64,000 bases of DNA from Varanus komodoensis. Lineage: Eukaryota; Chordata; Lepidosauria; Squamata; Varanidae. Position 1 is the stretch's first letter. Every line of letters starts with the position of its first letter. Below, one piece after another: positions 22,972 to 33,887 of this stretch. The position numbers and the translations under genes were made by a program. The stretch is from positions 2,775,172 through 2,839,171 of the forward strand of contig NW_025336416.1 in the NCBI RefSeq assembly GCF_004798865.1. The letters are read 5' to 3'. The notes beneath the pieces were generated by a model. The model was not told the origin of the DNA, did not search any database, and saw nothing but the letters and a program-made list of their open reading frames with translations.

Positions 22972-22979
22972 CTGCAAAG

Positions 22980-23706
22980 TAGGGCAGCCTTCTGCACATC
23001 TGCTCCCCCATGTTCCAAAATGTTTGGGCGAAGAAGAAAAATGCAGGAAGGTGCTCCAGCCCTGAATTTCCCTGAGAAGCTCTTCTCTTTGGAAAGAAGG
23101 CCTCTGGCTATGCTGACGGTTGCAGATTATGCGTAGCCCTCAACATGCACTCATTATATTATTTGCAAGACTTCAGGGGGAACCAGCATGGTGTCTGGAT
23201 GCTTTGCAAGGCATTTTCCTCTGGGTCAAATTTAGCGGCTGGGGGCTGTGGGAGGCACGGGTCGGGGGAGAAATGTGACTTGCTGCTCGGTTCCTGTGTG
23301 CCTGCTATTTTGATCCCAGGAATCCACTGGCAATTTTGCATTAAATCAGGGGAGGCTGGCGACTCCTAGGTCAGTGGGCATTGCAGCTTTATAAGAGCTT
23401 TCCACAGCACCCCATTTGGGGATGTCGTTCAGCACCATGGAGAGCTCCTATACCTCTGGAAAGAAAAGCTCCACCGGGTGAGGAACCCCACGGATGTGGG
23501 AACCACCAGCCTCTTCTGAATTCGAACTAGGTCTGGCCTCAAACCAAATAAAACACCCACAGATGTTTAAAAGTGCAGATCAGATAGAATCACTCCTCCG
23601 TTTCTTAACACTATGGAAAACCAGTCACTGTGTTATTTGTGTTCTACTCAATGCATTATTTCTGCGTGGTTTTAAAATCAATGTTCTTCTCTTTAAAGCT
23701 TTATCT
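22980..23706. other. No recognised feature
   Basis: Unassigned DNA. No exon or repeat family recognised. Confidence 0.4.
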
Positions 23707-23815
23707 CAGGAGTGGAGACCACCAGCCCTGCAGATTCTACTGGACTTCAATACCATCACCCCTAGCCAGCATGACCAATGGTGCAGAATGATGGGAATCT
23801 GGGGATGGGCACATT
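23707..23815. mobile_element. hAT-like DNA transposon fragment
   Basis: CAGGAGTGGAGACCACCAGCC, CCTGCAGATTCTACTGGACT, CCAGCATGACCAATGGTGCA and GAATGATGGGAATCT match the internal pattern of short reptile hAT derivatives, including 51510-51596. The right terminus is not defined. Confidence 0.5.
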
Positions 23816-25874
23816 TTCCACAACCCGGGTTTATGGAAGCCACTGAAGAGAAAAGTTTTCAGAGGTAAGAAAGAAGAAAGTAGCAGCAACCTATTCTAGA
23901 AGGGCCGAGCCACTCATGGATTGGTCCACCAACCTGCTCCCAAGGGTGGATTCTGAGAGTATGGGGTTTTCAAAGTATGAGCAAGCTGATATGGGTGAAG
24001 GCAGTCCTCTCAGTCACTGGTCTTTAAAGGACACAAACAGCTCTTTCAACTGGGCTTGAGGATACCTTGGGCAACAACCACAGTGTAGGCACTCCTTGAC
24101 TGTTGCTTTGCCCCCATCAATACTCGGCGGCCACAGTTGGCATGCAATGAAGTTTCCAGACCACCTGCAAAGGCAGCTCCACATTAAGCTCCTGGCAGCA
24201 GCCCAGCCTGGATGTCACCCGTGGACAGAGGACCAAGGCAAGGCCCATCTGGTCTAGCAAGGCTAATGGCACTTCTTTGGCCTGAGTTTTGTAGGACGTG
24301 AATCTACAGACTTGGAAGCCTGGCAGGAGTGCCAGATCTAATTTATCCAGCTAAGCTTTTGTGGGTAGCGGAGCTTTCATTTTCAGTGCAGCAAACTATG
24401 AGAAGTGGGTGCATTGGTATCTGTACGCTGGGTTTTGTTCTCTCCCAGTGTGGTGTGTCACACGCACTGTCCTTTATCACTCTGCCCTGATCTTACTGGT
24501 CTTGCAACTTCTTCGTCTCCGGATCTCTGCCTGCCCTGTTCCTCTTGTTGTCCATGGCAGACTGCTTTGAAAGAAGGGCTGTGCAGACATGTGTGTTGCT
24601 TGCTATGTCACATCCCCTCTGGCTGCCAGTGGCGCAGTTCCTCTGAAGTTACTGAGAACGTAAGCAGCCCAAGGGCCGGCAAGCTAAACGCTTGTGGAAT
24701 CAATGTGAGTTCACGGCCAACTCACTGCAGATTAAACTCCTTTGGTTCACAGAGATGGGATTTTCAGTTGAATGGCCCAGTTAAACTGTCATTACGTTCT
24801 CAATTATAGCCAGCAACCAAGTTCTAAAGATGGGGTTGGATTTTTTGGTTATGCCTCAAAGGAAGACGCAGCATATTTTTAGCAATAGGTTATAAAAGGA
24901 GAAGGAGAACAAGAGGAATTGGTTGACAGCCCTGAGTCTGCCAGCTACAAAGACAAAGGAACAGTGGCAAAACTTGACAGGTGAATATTTGGGGGGGTTT
25001 CGTACTTTAACAAATATGTTTTTCCCTTGCATTAGGAAATTCAGCTCTTACTAATGATTGCTCTTTTCTCGTTTAAAAAGTTAGCAGTCATTCCCATTAC
25101 TGTCCTTAATTTAAAATGTGTCAACATGCTGGAAACCACTGGGGGTTTTGCAATTTATTTTTAATGTATAAATTGTCGTCAAGAATTAAGTGTACCATGA
25201 TATTCACTCTGCCATCATGGGAAATATCGAACTAAATAATATATTACAGCCAATCCTCAAGGAAGCATTAATTCTGCTCATAACATTTGTTTTTGTTTTC
25301 ATTTTTTCATATGCCTGTGTATGACATTAGTGATAAAACCCCCTATGTGTTTATATATATGTGTGTGTATATGGGAAACATAATACATTAAGGAAAATAA
25401 AATGAAATTATATTTCATCGCAAGTGACAACCTGAATAAAAAATGGGAGAAAGAACTCTTGGCTTTTGAAGATATTGAAGTATATCAACAACAAGCAGGG
25501 TGAATCTATAGCTGTTCCAAAGATTTTACTGCCTCAGCAACACTGGAATTCAACACCTCATACTCTGGGACTTGCAAATCAGAGTCCTTCTCATTGCAGG
25601 CTCCATCACCAAGCACGCATGCACGCACGCACGCAAGCAAACACTCCTGGGGGCTCCAAAGGTTTTTTTTTTAAATCCCCTATACATGCACAGAAAACAC
25701 AGATCTGGAAAGATTGCCACCTTGAGCATAATGGGTGTGCGTATTCCTGCTCCAGCTCACCACATGTACAGGTCTTTACAATGTCTGAATATAAAAAACT
25801 GCCAATATCATAACCCCCATAAATAGGATGCAACTACTTTTAGGGTACTGAGAACAATTTTGGCCCACACATCT
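23816..25874. other. Repeat-poor, AT-rich interval
   Basis: No interspersed repeat or exon recognised. From about 24830 to 25460 the DNA is AT-rich and unique-looking, with a short TATATATGTGTGTGTATAT tract near 25350. A short (ACGC)n run lies at about 25613-25636. Confidence 0.45.
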
Positions 25875-26440
25875 AAAGGGGGATATTGCAGAGCTGGAAA
25901 AAGAGCAGAAAGGGGCAACAAAACTGACCAGGGGCTGGAGCGACTCCTTTGTGATGAAAGGTTGCAACAATAGGTTTGTTTAGTTTAGAAAAAGGGTGAG
26001 TAAAAAGGAGACATGATAGAGGAGTCTGGTGAATGGTCTTCCCAGTGAGGAGAAAATGGCTAAGGGAACATGTTCTTCTTTGTGCACAATACTGGAATCC
26101 AGGGTCACCCTATGATTGGTGGGAGATCAGGACAGACGAAGGGGTGCCCTTCTTCACAGCGCACAGTGAAATGAGGGAATTCACTTCCATAAGATGCCGT
26201 GATGGACACCCACGGCTTTGAAAGAGGATCAGAGGACTGAAAGGGGGATAGGGCTGCAACCAGCTGTGGGTTCTGAAGTCAATATGCTACCTGCAGTATC
26301 AGGGGCAGTATGCAGGGGTGCACCCACACCCCATTTGTGGGTTCCCTGTGGGCAGATAGTTGGCCACTGTGTGAAGAGACTGCTACACTAGATGACCCTT
26401 GGCCCGTAGGGTTCTTCTTAGGACCCACCAAGTCCCAGGC
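25875..26440 (+). mobile_element. CR1 LINE 3' end, decayed
   Basis: GATATTGCAGAGCTGGAAAA, CAGAAAGGGGCAACAAAACT, TTTAGTTTAGAAAAAGGGTG, AGGAGACATGATAGAGGAG, GGGCAGATAGTTGGCCACTG and CACTAGATGACCCTTGG follow the CR1 order up to the 3' terminus. No frame is intact. It shares lineage with 12770-13125 and 36610-36840. Confidence 0.75.
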
Positions 26441-27589
26441 ACAGCCAGTTCTGTCCTGCAAGCAATCGCCTCCTTGACAGTCTTCCTGCTTGTGCAGCCG
26501 AGACACACAGCCCAAATTGCGGCTGGCACAGCTCTCTCACGGCGGCCGTACATGCTTATGTTCCACTTGGTGGATTGCTAGTTGATCAGGCAGGGACCTA
26601 CCTAGCATGTGCCGCAAATGCCTGTTCTTTTCAAACAGATGGCTGTGCAGCTCTTGCTTTCAGAGCCAGGGCCAGGTTTAAAGCCTGGGGGGAACCATCT
26701 GAGCTTCTGCTAACTCGACTGGCTCAAGCCTCCAGGCCAGGAAACCTGGGAACAGGCTGGGGAAATACTGGGAGATGCAGCAAGCAGGAGAGGTAGAGCG
26801 CATGGGTTGCGTGCAGAAAGAATTCAGGCTGAATCCCTGGCAACTGCAGTCCAGGTAGGACAGACAAATGAAGGGCTAGATCTCCTGCCACATCTCCAAA
26901 GAGGTGTCTGCCAGGCCCCTTCCTTCCTGGCTGTTACTTTGTTCCTAATTTTATCTTTCATGTAGATCCAGGGCAAGCAACTTTTCTCTTAGTTTCAGCA
27001 GCTCCCCTTCTGGGAAATGAATGTTTGTGTTGGCCAATTCACACGACAGCCATTTTATGAATGGAAAACCCCTCTGCTCCGTGGCAACCATTTTGTGTAA
27101 ACACCCACAACCCTTTCTCAAAACTCCAAGCCTGCCTCCCAAAAGGGTAGGGGACCTCTGTTGATGAAAATACTGATCTGGATACAGCAGTGGAGTAAAA
27201 GAAACATCTTGTGTTCATTCAGAGGCAAAGAAGACACGGAGATGATCCTCACCTGCCTATGTCCTTCAAAACAAATGATGGCACTCTGCTTCCAAGGACA
27301 TCGCCTTCCTTCTGAAACCTTTCAGCGGCCAGATCTTCAAAGAGGTTTGCGTGTCACTTCTAGAGAGCCGCTCAAAATACGATCTCCTGTGTATATTTAT
27401 TTGGACGTAAGCCCCACTGGGCTTGCTTGCGTTTACTCTCCAGCAAGGATACACTCAATTCTGTGCATTGCCCAACCTTCATAAAAATCCCGGGATGGAG
27501 AACGATGTTAATCATACCCCTTAAAATTGATAACAGTCAGCAGAGAAAAGCAAAGACGCCAGAGATGCTCAATCATATTTATTGTCTGC
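26441..27589. other. Unassigned DNA with one short interspersed repeat
   Basis: No exon recognised. The only dispersed sequence is the short repeat at 27402-27466. Confidence 0.4.
27402..27466 (+). repeat. Short interspersed repeat, decayed copy
   Basis: GGACGTAAGCCCCACTGGGC followed by GTTTACTCTCCAGCAAGGAT resembles the repeat at 7416-7485 and 35967-36054. Confidence 0.45.
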
Positions 27590-27960
27590 CTAGTGTTGAA
27601 ACAACACACCTCCTGGGGGAGGACATTCTAGAATTGGGGTGCCACCATGCAGAAAGCCATCTGGGGGGCTGGCAATGAGATGGGCCAGGAACTTCCTTCC
27701 ATATGTTAAGGACTGCAGTCCAAATATCAGGAATATAAATTCTCCAAACATCAATAGCCTTCCAGGCCTTGGGAGAACAGATCTGTCCAGCAGCCTGAAA
27801 GATGAGGCTGGGTGGGAAAAGACCCCAAGCAAGCGTATCTGGGGCAGATACTCCACAGTTGAGGTACTCTCAGTAATGGCTCTGCCTTCTGTGGCCAGAG
27901 ATTTAAAGGTGGGTGCACTCAGCATAGGTTGGGGCCAAGCTCAAAGGACCGGTAGGTACC
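27590..27960 (-). mobile_element. Probable L2-like LINE fragment
   Basis: On the minus strand the segment near 27600-27670 resembles the LWN.LP region of L2-like elements (CTCCTGGGGGAGGACATTCT, GGGGTGCCACCATGCAGAAA). The rest, to about 27960, is less clear and the boundaries are approximate. Confidence 0.5.
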
Positions 27961-28160
27961 TAGAGGACATTATGACACCTCAGATATCTTGGTCTCAGGG
28001 TTCTGCAAGTCAAGAAAGACCATCTTCAAAAGAATGCACTGAGAAACACACTGGGAGCCTAAGTTCCGCCCAGCCAGTTAACAGCCGTTAACACCCTGGT
28101 GGTCATACTTTGAACCAGCTTTAGCTTTTGAATGAAGAAAGTGAGGAGTAGGTTCTCCTA

Positions 28161-28208
28161 CATGCATGCACGTGAGTGTGCGCGTGTGTGTGCACGCACA
28201 CACACACA
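28161..28208. repeat. Alternating (GT)n/(CA)n near-palindrome
   Basis: CATGCATGCACGTG leads into GTGCGCGTGTGTGTGC and then ACGCACACACACAC. The GT and AC halves are nearly complementary, so the tract is both alternating purine-pyrimidine and close to palindromic. Confidence 0.8.
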
Positions 28209-28261
28209 GAGTCTGCTGAGAATTCATTCTCAAGTCATGGAAAGAAAGGGGGAAGGGGGAA

Positions 28262-28690
28262 GCCATAAATGAAATATCTTTGTTGGATAATCCTCGCCTG
28301 AGAATTCAAAATCGCCTGCAGCTACATTTGCAGTGGATTCTAAATCATTTATCATCCATTAATCGGGATGTACCGAGATCTTTATTCATACCAGTGCTGG
28401 AGCACATTATTTTGGAGGATAAAAATGTGCCTGATTCCCCATTCCGACAGTTTCTTAACAAGCAGGTGCAAGCCGTCGCTACAGTGGGCAAAGTTGCTAT
28501 TCCTTGCCAAGCTATTGGCTCCTTCCAGGTGAAGACGCTCTGGATTCTGGGGCAAGTGGTCACTCTTGGGTTCAGCGAGATGGTAGAACCAATTCTACTG
28601 TGCAACTACAAGTCCAGGGTTCAAAGGCTGATGGGAAGACAGGAAGGAGAGGCCAGCCACAAGGAGGGGGGATTAAGATTGGTTACAAGA
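28262..28690 (+). other. Open reading frame of unknown status
   Basis: An open frame of about 140 codons has a fairly protein-like composition in its first 85 residues (PRLRIQNRLQLHLQWILNHL, then FIPVLEHIILEDKNVPDSPF). There is no ATG at its recognised left edge and no recognisable domain, splice context or neighbouring exon. It could be an eroded exon or transposon piece, but chance is the simplest reading. Confidence 0.15.
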
Positions 28691-28868
28691 TGAGGGTCTC
28701 CCCATGGTTACATGTCTCCCCTCTGAACGACCAGCTGCCAGGGGAAGCCAAACCCAGTTTCTTTCCCAGTCTCTCCCAGGCTGCTAAATGGTCCCAGCAG
28801 GATTAGCTTTCTAGTCAGCCACCGTGAGAGCTAAGAGATCATTGCAGTCTGGGGGCAGAATCTCAGTT

Positions 28869-29146
28869 CTGGGGCTCAAATCTGCCCCCTAGAGGTTCCT
28901 CTGGAATTCTCTGGAGTTCAACCAGCCCTTCCATTTTTCCCTCAGCCCAATGCTTTGGTGACTCCCCAGCTTTTGCATGGCCCCCACCCACCATTCTAGA
29001 AGGTTAAAATGCTTCCCCAGTGGCTTAGTTACTGGCTGTAAGAGATCTAACTGGAAATATACTGGTCTCTGAGGGATTTGGCCCCACCCCTTTTTCCTTC
29101 AGCCCCGCCCACCTTTGGAATTTAGCCCTTAAGAGCTGAACCCCTG
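28869..29146. mobile_element. Probable hAT-type non-autonomous DNA transposon
   Basis: The left end CTGGGGCTCAAATCT and the right end AGAGCTGAACCCCTG are inverted repeats with about 11 of 15 matches. The flanks (ATCTCAGTT and ATCTAGTCT) could be a decayed 8-base target duplication. The interior is non-coding. Confidence 0.5.
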
Positions 29147-29349
29147 ATCTAGTCTGAACCCGGCACTTGTGTCTGGACATCAGGGGGAGGGGGAATTGGG
29201 GACACTCAAGAGATTTCTTCCTCCAAGCACAGCATTGAGGATATATTGAAGTATTTACTGCCCTCTTATTTCAATGCCTCTTCTGAGAGATGGTGCACTC
29301 ATGGGAAATATGGATTCCCCTGCTAAGCTGGGTTGGTGGATGCAGACAT
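29147..29349. other. No recognised feature
   Basis: Short unassigned gap between a hAT-type element and a SINE. Confidence 0.4.
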
Positions 29350-29575
29350 GAGAGCCAGTGTGGTGTAGTGGTGAAGAGCCCAGGACTGGGACTCAGGCGA
29401 CCTGGGTTCTAGTCCCCGCTCAGCCATGGAGCCAACTGGGTGACTTTGGGCCGTGCTGTCAGCCCAACCTACCTCACAGGGCTGTTGTTATGGGGATAAG
29501 ATTGAGAGCAGTAGGGAAATCGCAGAAACTGCCTTGGAAGGAAAAAAGGTTGGAGATGAATATATTAATACATTT
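29350..29575 (+). mobile_element. tRNA-derived SINE, near full length
   Basis: Starts with GAGAGCCAGTGTGGTGTAGT, an A-box-bearing tRNA-like head. The B-box region GGTTCTAGTCCCC follows, then the MIR-type core CTGGGTGACTTTGGG, CTACCTCACAGGGCTGTTGT and an AT-rich tail. The B-box carries one change relative to the 55 kb copy (GGTTCGAGTCCCC). Confidence 0.85.
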
Positions 29576-30041
29576 AAAAAGGATCTGCTGAGTTGAGTTG
29601 GCAGAAGCAGACTTCCTTACCCTCTGTTCTCCACAGCAGTTCCTCCAGCACCCCAGAAGTGCTACCCAGAGGCTCCGGGGAACTTGCTGAGTAGGATGAG
29701 TCATGGTGTGGGGTCGGGGAACCTCACATCCACACAAGAGTGCTTTTGAATCGATGGGAGATTGCGAATCCAACCCCAGACTTTCCTGCATGCCCTGCCA
29801 GTGCACACGTGCTGGGGAGTAACGTGTGAATGCTGCAAACATGTGGCTGGAACCAAGGACATGGGTCCCCCCCCCCCCAGGTAAGGAATCCCTTACCTGG
29901 CTGGGAAGGAGGCTGGTGAGCAACCCACTCGATGAACCCCAGTTCTTCCTTCACAGGCAGCTGCGAAGGTGAGACAAGCATTGGAGGCCATCAGGAGACA
30001 TGAAGGGGACCGGGCAGGAGAGCATGCCCTATTTTCATTCA
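29576..30041. other. No recognised feature; poly-C run
   Basis: Unassigned DNA with a run of 12 C at 29867-29878. Confidence 0.4.
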
Positions 30042-30232
30042 TTATCATCACATTACATTTCCATCCCACCCTTTTTCCTCTTGCAAATGTCCCAGGGCGG
30101 CTTACCTGTGAGGTAGGTGAGGCTGAGAGTCTGAGGCTGGCCTAGTGTCACCCCATGAGTGACATGGCTGACTGGGGACTCAAACCCAGAACTCCCAGGT
30201 CCCAGTCCAGCACTCGAACCATGATTCCACCC
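30042..30232 (-). mobile_element. tRNA-derived SINE, reverse orientation
   Basis: CATCCCACCCTTTTTCCTCT, GGTAGGTGAGGCTGAGAGTC, GACATGGCTGACTGGGGACT and CAAACCCAGAACTCCCAGGT are the reverse complement of the SINE tail, core and tRNA-like head in order. Confidence 0.8.
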
Positions 30233-31664
30233 TGGCAGCTAGGAGCATCTGCCTCACGTGTCAATCTCTCTGGGTCAATAAAAAGCCCGTGCATAGGAAT
30301 AAATGCATTTTCTTTTTCTTGACCGTCATATTGGCCAAAGATCCTCTCCAATGATACATGATTGTCCTTGCTGCATTTCCTTCTAAGTCAACCGACATTT
30401 GATGGATGAGGCTGCGATGCCACATCGATCCATCAGGACATGCCTATTTTTAAACACATTCTATCAAAATGGATGAGCAAAGCGTTCAAGATCACCTGAG
30501 ACATCCCTCCCTTGGCGTTGCCAAGCACCTGTCTGGTGCAGCGCCTGGACCTCTTGGTTTTGCCAGATCCTTTCCTTCAGGGGCAGGGAAAGGCCAGCCA
30601 CAGGCCTGGCTAAGTCGGTTGTTCTCATGGCTTTGATTGCAGAACTGCTTTCAGTCTTTCAGCTTTATATTGAACCTGCCTTATGGGTCAGGAAAGAGAA
30701 GAAAAATGGCCTACACGTGTCACATAAAATGCAGCTCATATTCTCTGCTTCCCAGACACATACCTTTCTAAGCAACGTCAAACTGCCTTGCACTGCTTCC
30801 AAAAAGTCTCTTAGGTCTTAGGGCCCCCGGGGGGGGGGGGTTCCCAATGGTCCACTCCTACCACTGGCTTTCCATTTGCTATCCCCACCGGTCTGGCACC
30901 CCACCTCTTCTCCCCTGCTCCCTTCCCCATGGGAAGTGGCATCCCTGCCCACCTACCTGTCTGCCAGCCCTGCCTCCCTCTGTTCATTCTTTTAGGAAAA
31001 GAAGCTGAACCCATGCCAGGCACCTTCCTGTCTCATTATGTCCTCCAGGCAGAAACATGAGCACAAAAGAACTCAGGAGAAATGAACATGCCTGGCACAA
31101 CAGCCGCTTGGCTTCACAGCACACCTGAACCTTTTGGCCTGGTAAGGAGGTAGCTGAAAGAGAGAACACGGCAGCAAAAGCAAAGAGAAAAGGAGGTGGC
31201 AGGACGGACAGGAGTGTAGGCAGAGGACCAGCAAGTGGTGGGGTGGGGAGAAAGCGCAGCGAGAGAGGAGAAGAGAGGGAAAGGGAGAAGTAGAATGCAA
31301 GCAGGGGGGAGCACCCAGGGTTCCCCACTCCAAGGCTGCAGACTCCCCTACCTCCTAGCAGTGCCACTGGGACTCAGGCAGGCCTCCTTGGAGGATGTCT
31401 GTCCATGGCTGCTGGTCACAGGACTGGCACTACCATGCGTCAGAGTGAGGTGGCTGCTTCAGGCGGTAAAAGCTGAGAGGCGGCAGCACAAGAGCGTGTG
31501 CGTGTGGCCCTTTACCCAAACCCCAACCCCAACTATTCAGTGTTGAGGGAAGATGTTGAGTCTTCTTCGTGGGCATGGAGTGGGAGACAGCAGCGTCTTG
31601 TTCTTTGCTTCAGGCAGGAAATGTCTCGTCATTATAGGTTTAGGAAACCTTCAGGAACTTGAAA
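30233..31664. other. No recognised feature; G-rich run
   Basis: Unassigned DNA. GGGCCCCC followed by a run of 12 G lies at 30821-30840. Several overlapping frames between 30984 and 31546 on both strands are purine-rich low-complexity translations rather than genes. Confidence 0.4.
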
Positions 31665-31800
31665 GAATATGTAGGAAGAGGCCTGGTGGAGTCACACCAA
31701 AGATCTGTCCAGTCCAGCACGCTTCTTCCCACAAGAACTAACCAGGTGCCCGTCCAAATCCACTAGCAATCTTGGCAGGGACATCGCCCCTTTCTCTTGC
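31665..31800 (-). mobile_element. CR1 LINE fragment
   Basis: AAGATCTGTCCAGTCCAGCA, CTTCTTCCCACAAGAACTAA and CCAGGTGCCCGTCCAAATCC match, in reverse orientation, the CR1 segment ending in the ACTAGATGG motif. Boundaries are approximate. Confidence 0.5.
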
Positions 31801-32892
31801 TTTTCCTCAGCAGCTGTTCTTCAGGGATGCTCACAGCACATTCAGATGTTCCACTTGGCCATCATGGCGAAGAGCTGCTGACAGGGCTGTCCTCCACGCA
31901 CCTGTCTAATCCACTTTGGGAGTGGACTGCAGTCTCACCCACACAGGAGGAACTCCCTCAGGGTGGAATGTGGGGAGGCTGCAGTGTAACAAACCCACTG
32001 GCCACCTCCGTGCCCCATGGCTATGCATGTGATTGGTTCCCCGAGTCGCCTGATGAGGAGCTGACTCAGCTGCCTGGCACAGCTTATGCCGTGGTCTGAG
32101 GAGCATCTCTTGTTTGCACTGTCCAGCCTGGAGTCCTTCTTGGCCGACGTGCTGCTTTGGGGTGCAAAGGAGCTCAACCACCCTGGTGCTCTACTGGTCC
32201 CCATTCATCAGTCCGTTCTGCTGGCAGCTGCACACATCTGCCAGCCTTCGCCCACCACGCTCATTAGAACTCTCTGCTACGACTCAAGGGGTGCCTGAAA
32301 ATAACCTCAAGCAATGTCGACATGGCTTTAAAAAGGAAAGGCAGAGAATCTGTGCACAGCAAAAAATTCCACACAGTGGTGCCAGGCTCCCAGATCAACA
32401 GCCTAGGAGACTGGAAACCTCTCTTTATTGGTTGTACAAATCTTGCCCAAACAACAAATGCAGGTTCTCAGTGAATCGGCTCAGGCTCTTCCTGCCAGAA
32501 AACATCTCCAGGGTTCTGGCTGGCAACAGAGGCATTTTTCATGAGTGTGAAGTTTTCCAGAATGACGTGACACAACCAAGAAACAGGATGCAGCGATGCT
32601 GTCCTGCAGTTATCTTCACACCTGCTGCCCTGAAGGAAAACTTCCCACATAGGCGAGTCTGCTGAGGATTCCTCATGTTCCGTCTGTGGTTCCTTGTTCT
32701 TTTAGAACATCCCTTCGGAGGATGGGTTTGCCACAGGAATGCTGGACTTCTTTCAGCCCAAGGCAACCTCTCTTGCAGAGAAAATATTGCCACCCACATT
32801 CCGGGGGTGGCCTGGGTCAATACCAAAGGCAGCGAGTTAGAAATAGCAATTCAGATAGATAATATCAGCAACGGTTGCTTATTCACTACCAG
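31801..32892. other. No recognised feature
   Basis: Unassigned DNA. A 183-codon open frame at 32114-32665 is the longest outside repeats, but it shows no domain and a second frame of similar openness overlaps it. I treat it as chance. Confidence 0.4.
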
Positions 32893-33260
32893 GTCAGGCT
32901 GAACGTTTTGATACTGGTGTATAAAGCCATAGACAACTTGGAAGAGGGTGCCTGAGAGAGAGCCTTCTCCTTTATCAACCTGCCTTGAGCCTGAGGTCAT
33001 TGGAGGGTATGCATCTGGTGGTTCCACATGGACCTGTAGCCTGATTGGAGTCTATCCAGAGAAGATCCTTCAACACGTTCTTCCCATGGTGAGGAACACT
33101 CTGCCTCTGGAGACCAGGCAGGCACTGACCTTGCGTTATTCCTGGTGCCTCCAGAAAACATCTTTATTTCAGGAAACCTTCTTTGCCTGTGATCAGCCAC
33201 AGTTTTGATTGGTATTCTGTTTTAAATGTGCATTTTATTCTTTTTATCATTTTATTGGTC
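32893..33260 (+). mobile_element. Decayed L2-like LINE 3' end
   Basis: CTGGTGTATAAAGCCATAGAC encodes the LVYKAI motif. CATGGTGAGGAACACTCTGC and CATCTTTATTTCAGGAAACC match later parts of the L2-like C-terminus, followed by an AT-rich 3' UTR. It is well diverged from the 50 kb copy. Confidence 0.6.
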
Positions 33261-33821
33261 ACTGCTCACAAATCTACATACAGTACCTGTGGAACAGCAT
33301 ATAAGGGTTGTAAATCAATAGATCAACAAATATTGCTCTGTTTTAGCTTGACACTCTGACTCCCAATAAGATGCTTTTAGAGCAACCCTGGACCACATGG
33401 GAAGAATCTGTGCCACATGGGCTTAGCTGTGGCTCCACAAAACCACCCCCAAAGCCCATTTGCTCATGGATCCATGAGAAGCTGGGTTTGGTGTGTCCTG
33501 GAATTTGGTGGCAACCTTCGGTATCTTCTGCCTTTTGTGTAATGCAGAGAAACAGCTTTCCCATTTGTCAATCATTTTGTGGCCTGATTCTAGGAGACCT
33601 GGATGAGCTCAACAATTCTGTATGAAGTATAATTGGCAGGTCCCCCTGGGTTTCCTGCAGCTCAGCCCCATCTACTTTCGATGTTCCTTCATTAGTTCTC
33701 TTATGCTGTCTCATCTCCAATAATGCTTCTTCTTTTCCCATTCCGGATAATAAAGCTGTTTTAAGGAAATTTAAATTCTTCCAAAGAACATTTTGTTTGT
33801 TTCTTTGTTGCTTTGTTTTTA

Positions 33822-33887
33822 AAGAGAAGAGAAGAGAAGAGAAGAGAAGAGAAGAGAAGAGAAGAGAAGAGAAGAGAAGAGAAGAGT
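33822..33887 (+). repeat. (AGAGA)n pentanucleotide microsatellite
   Basis: About thirteen uninterrupted GAAGA/AGAGA units, followed by an A-rich stretch. Confidence 0.95.

Noticed and set aside
32114-32665. 183-codon open frame, the longest in the window
   Set aside because: No recognisable domain, no splice or promoter context, and a second open frame overlaps it. Length alone is expected by chance in 64 kb of moderate GC content.
33822-33887. CRISPR-like or functional tandem array
   Set aside because: It is a plain pentanucleotide microsatellite without spacers, in a vertebrate genome.
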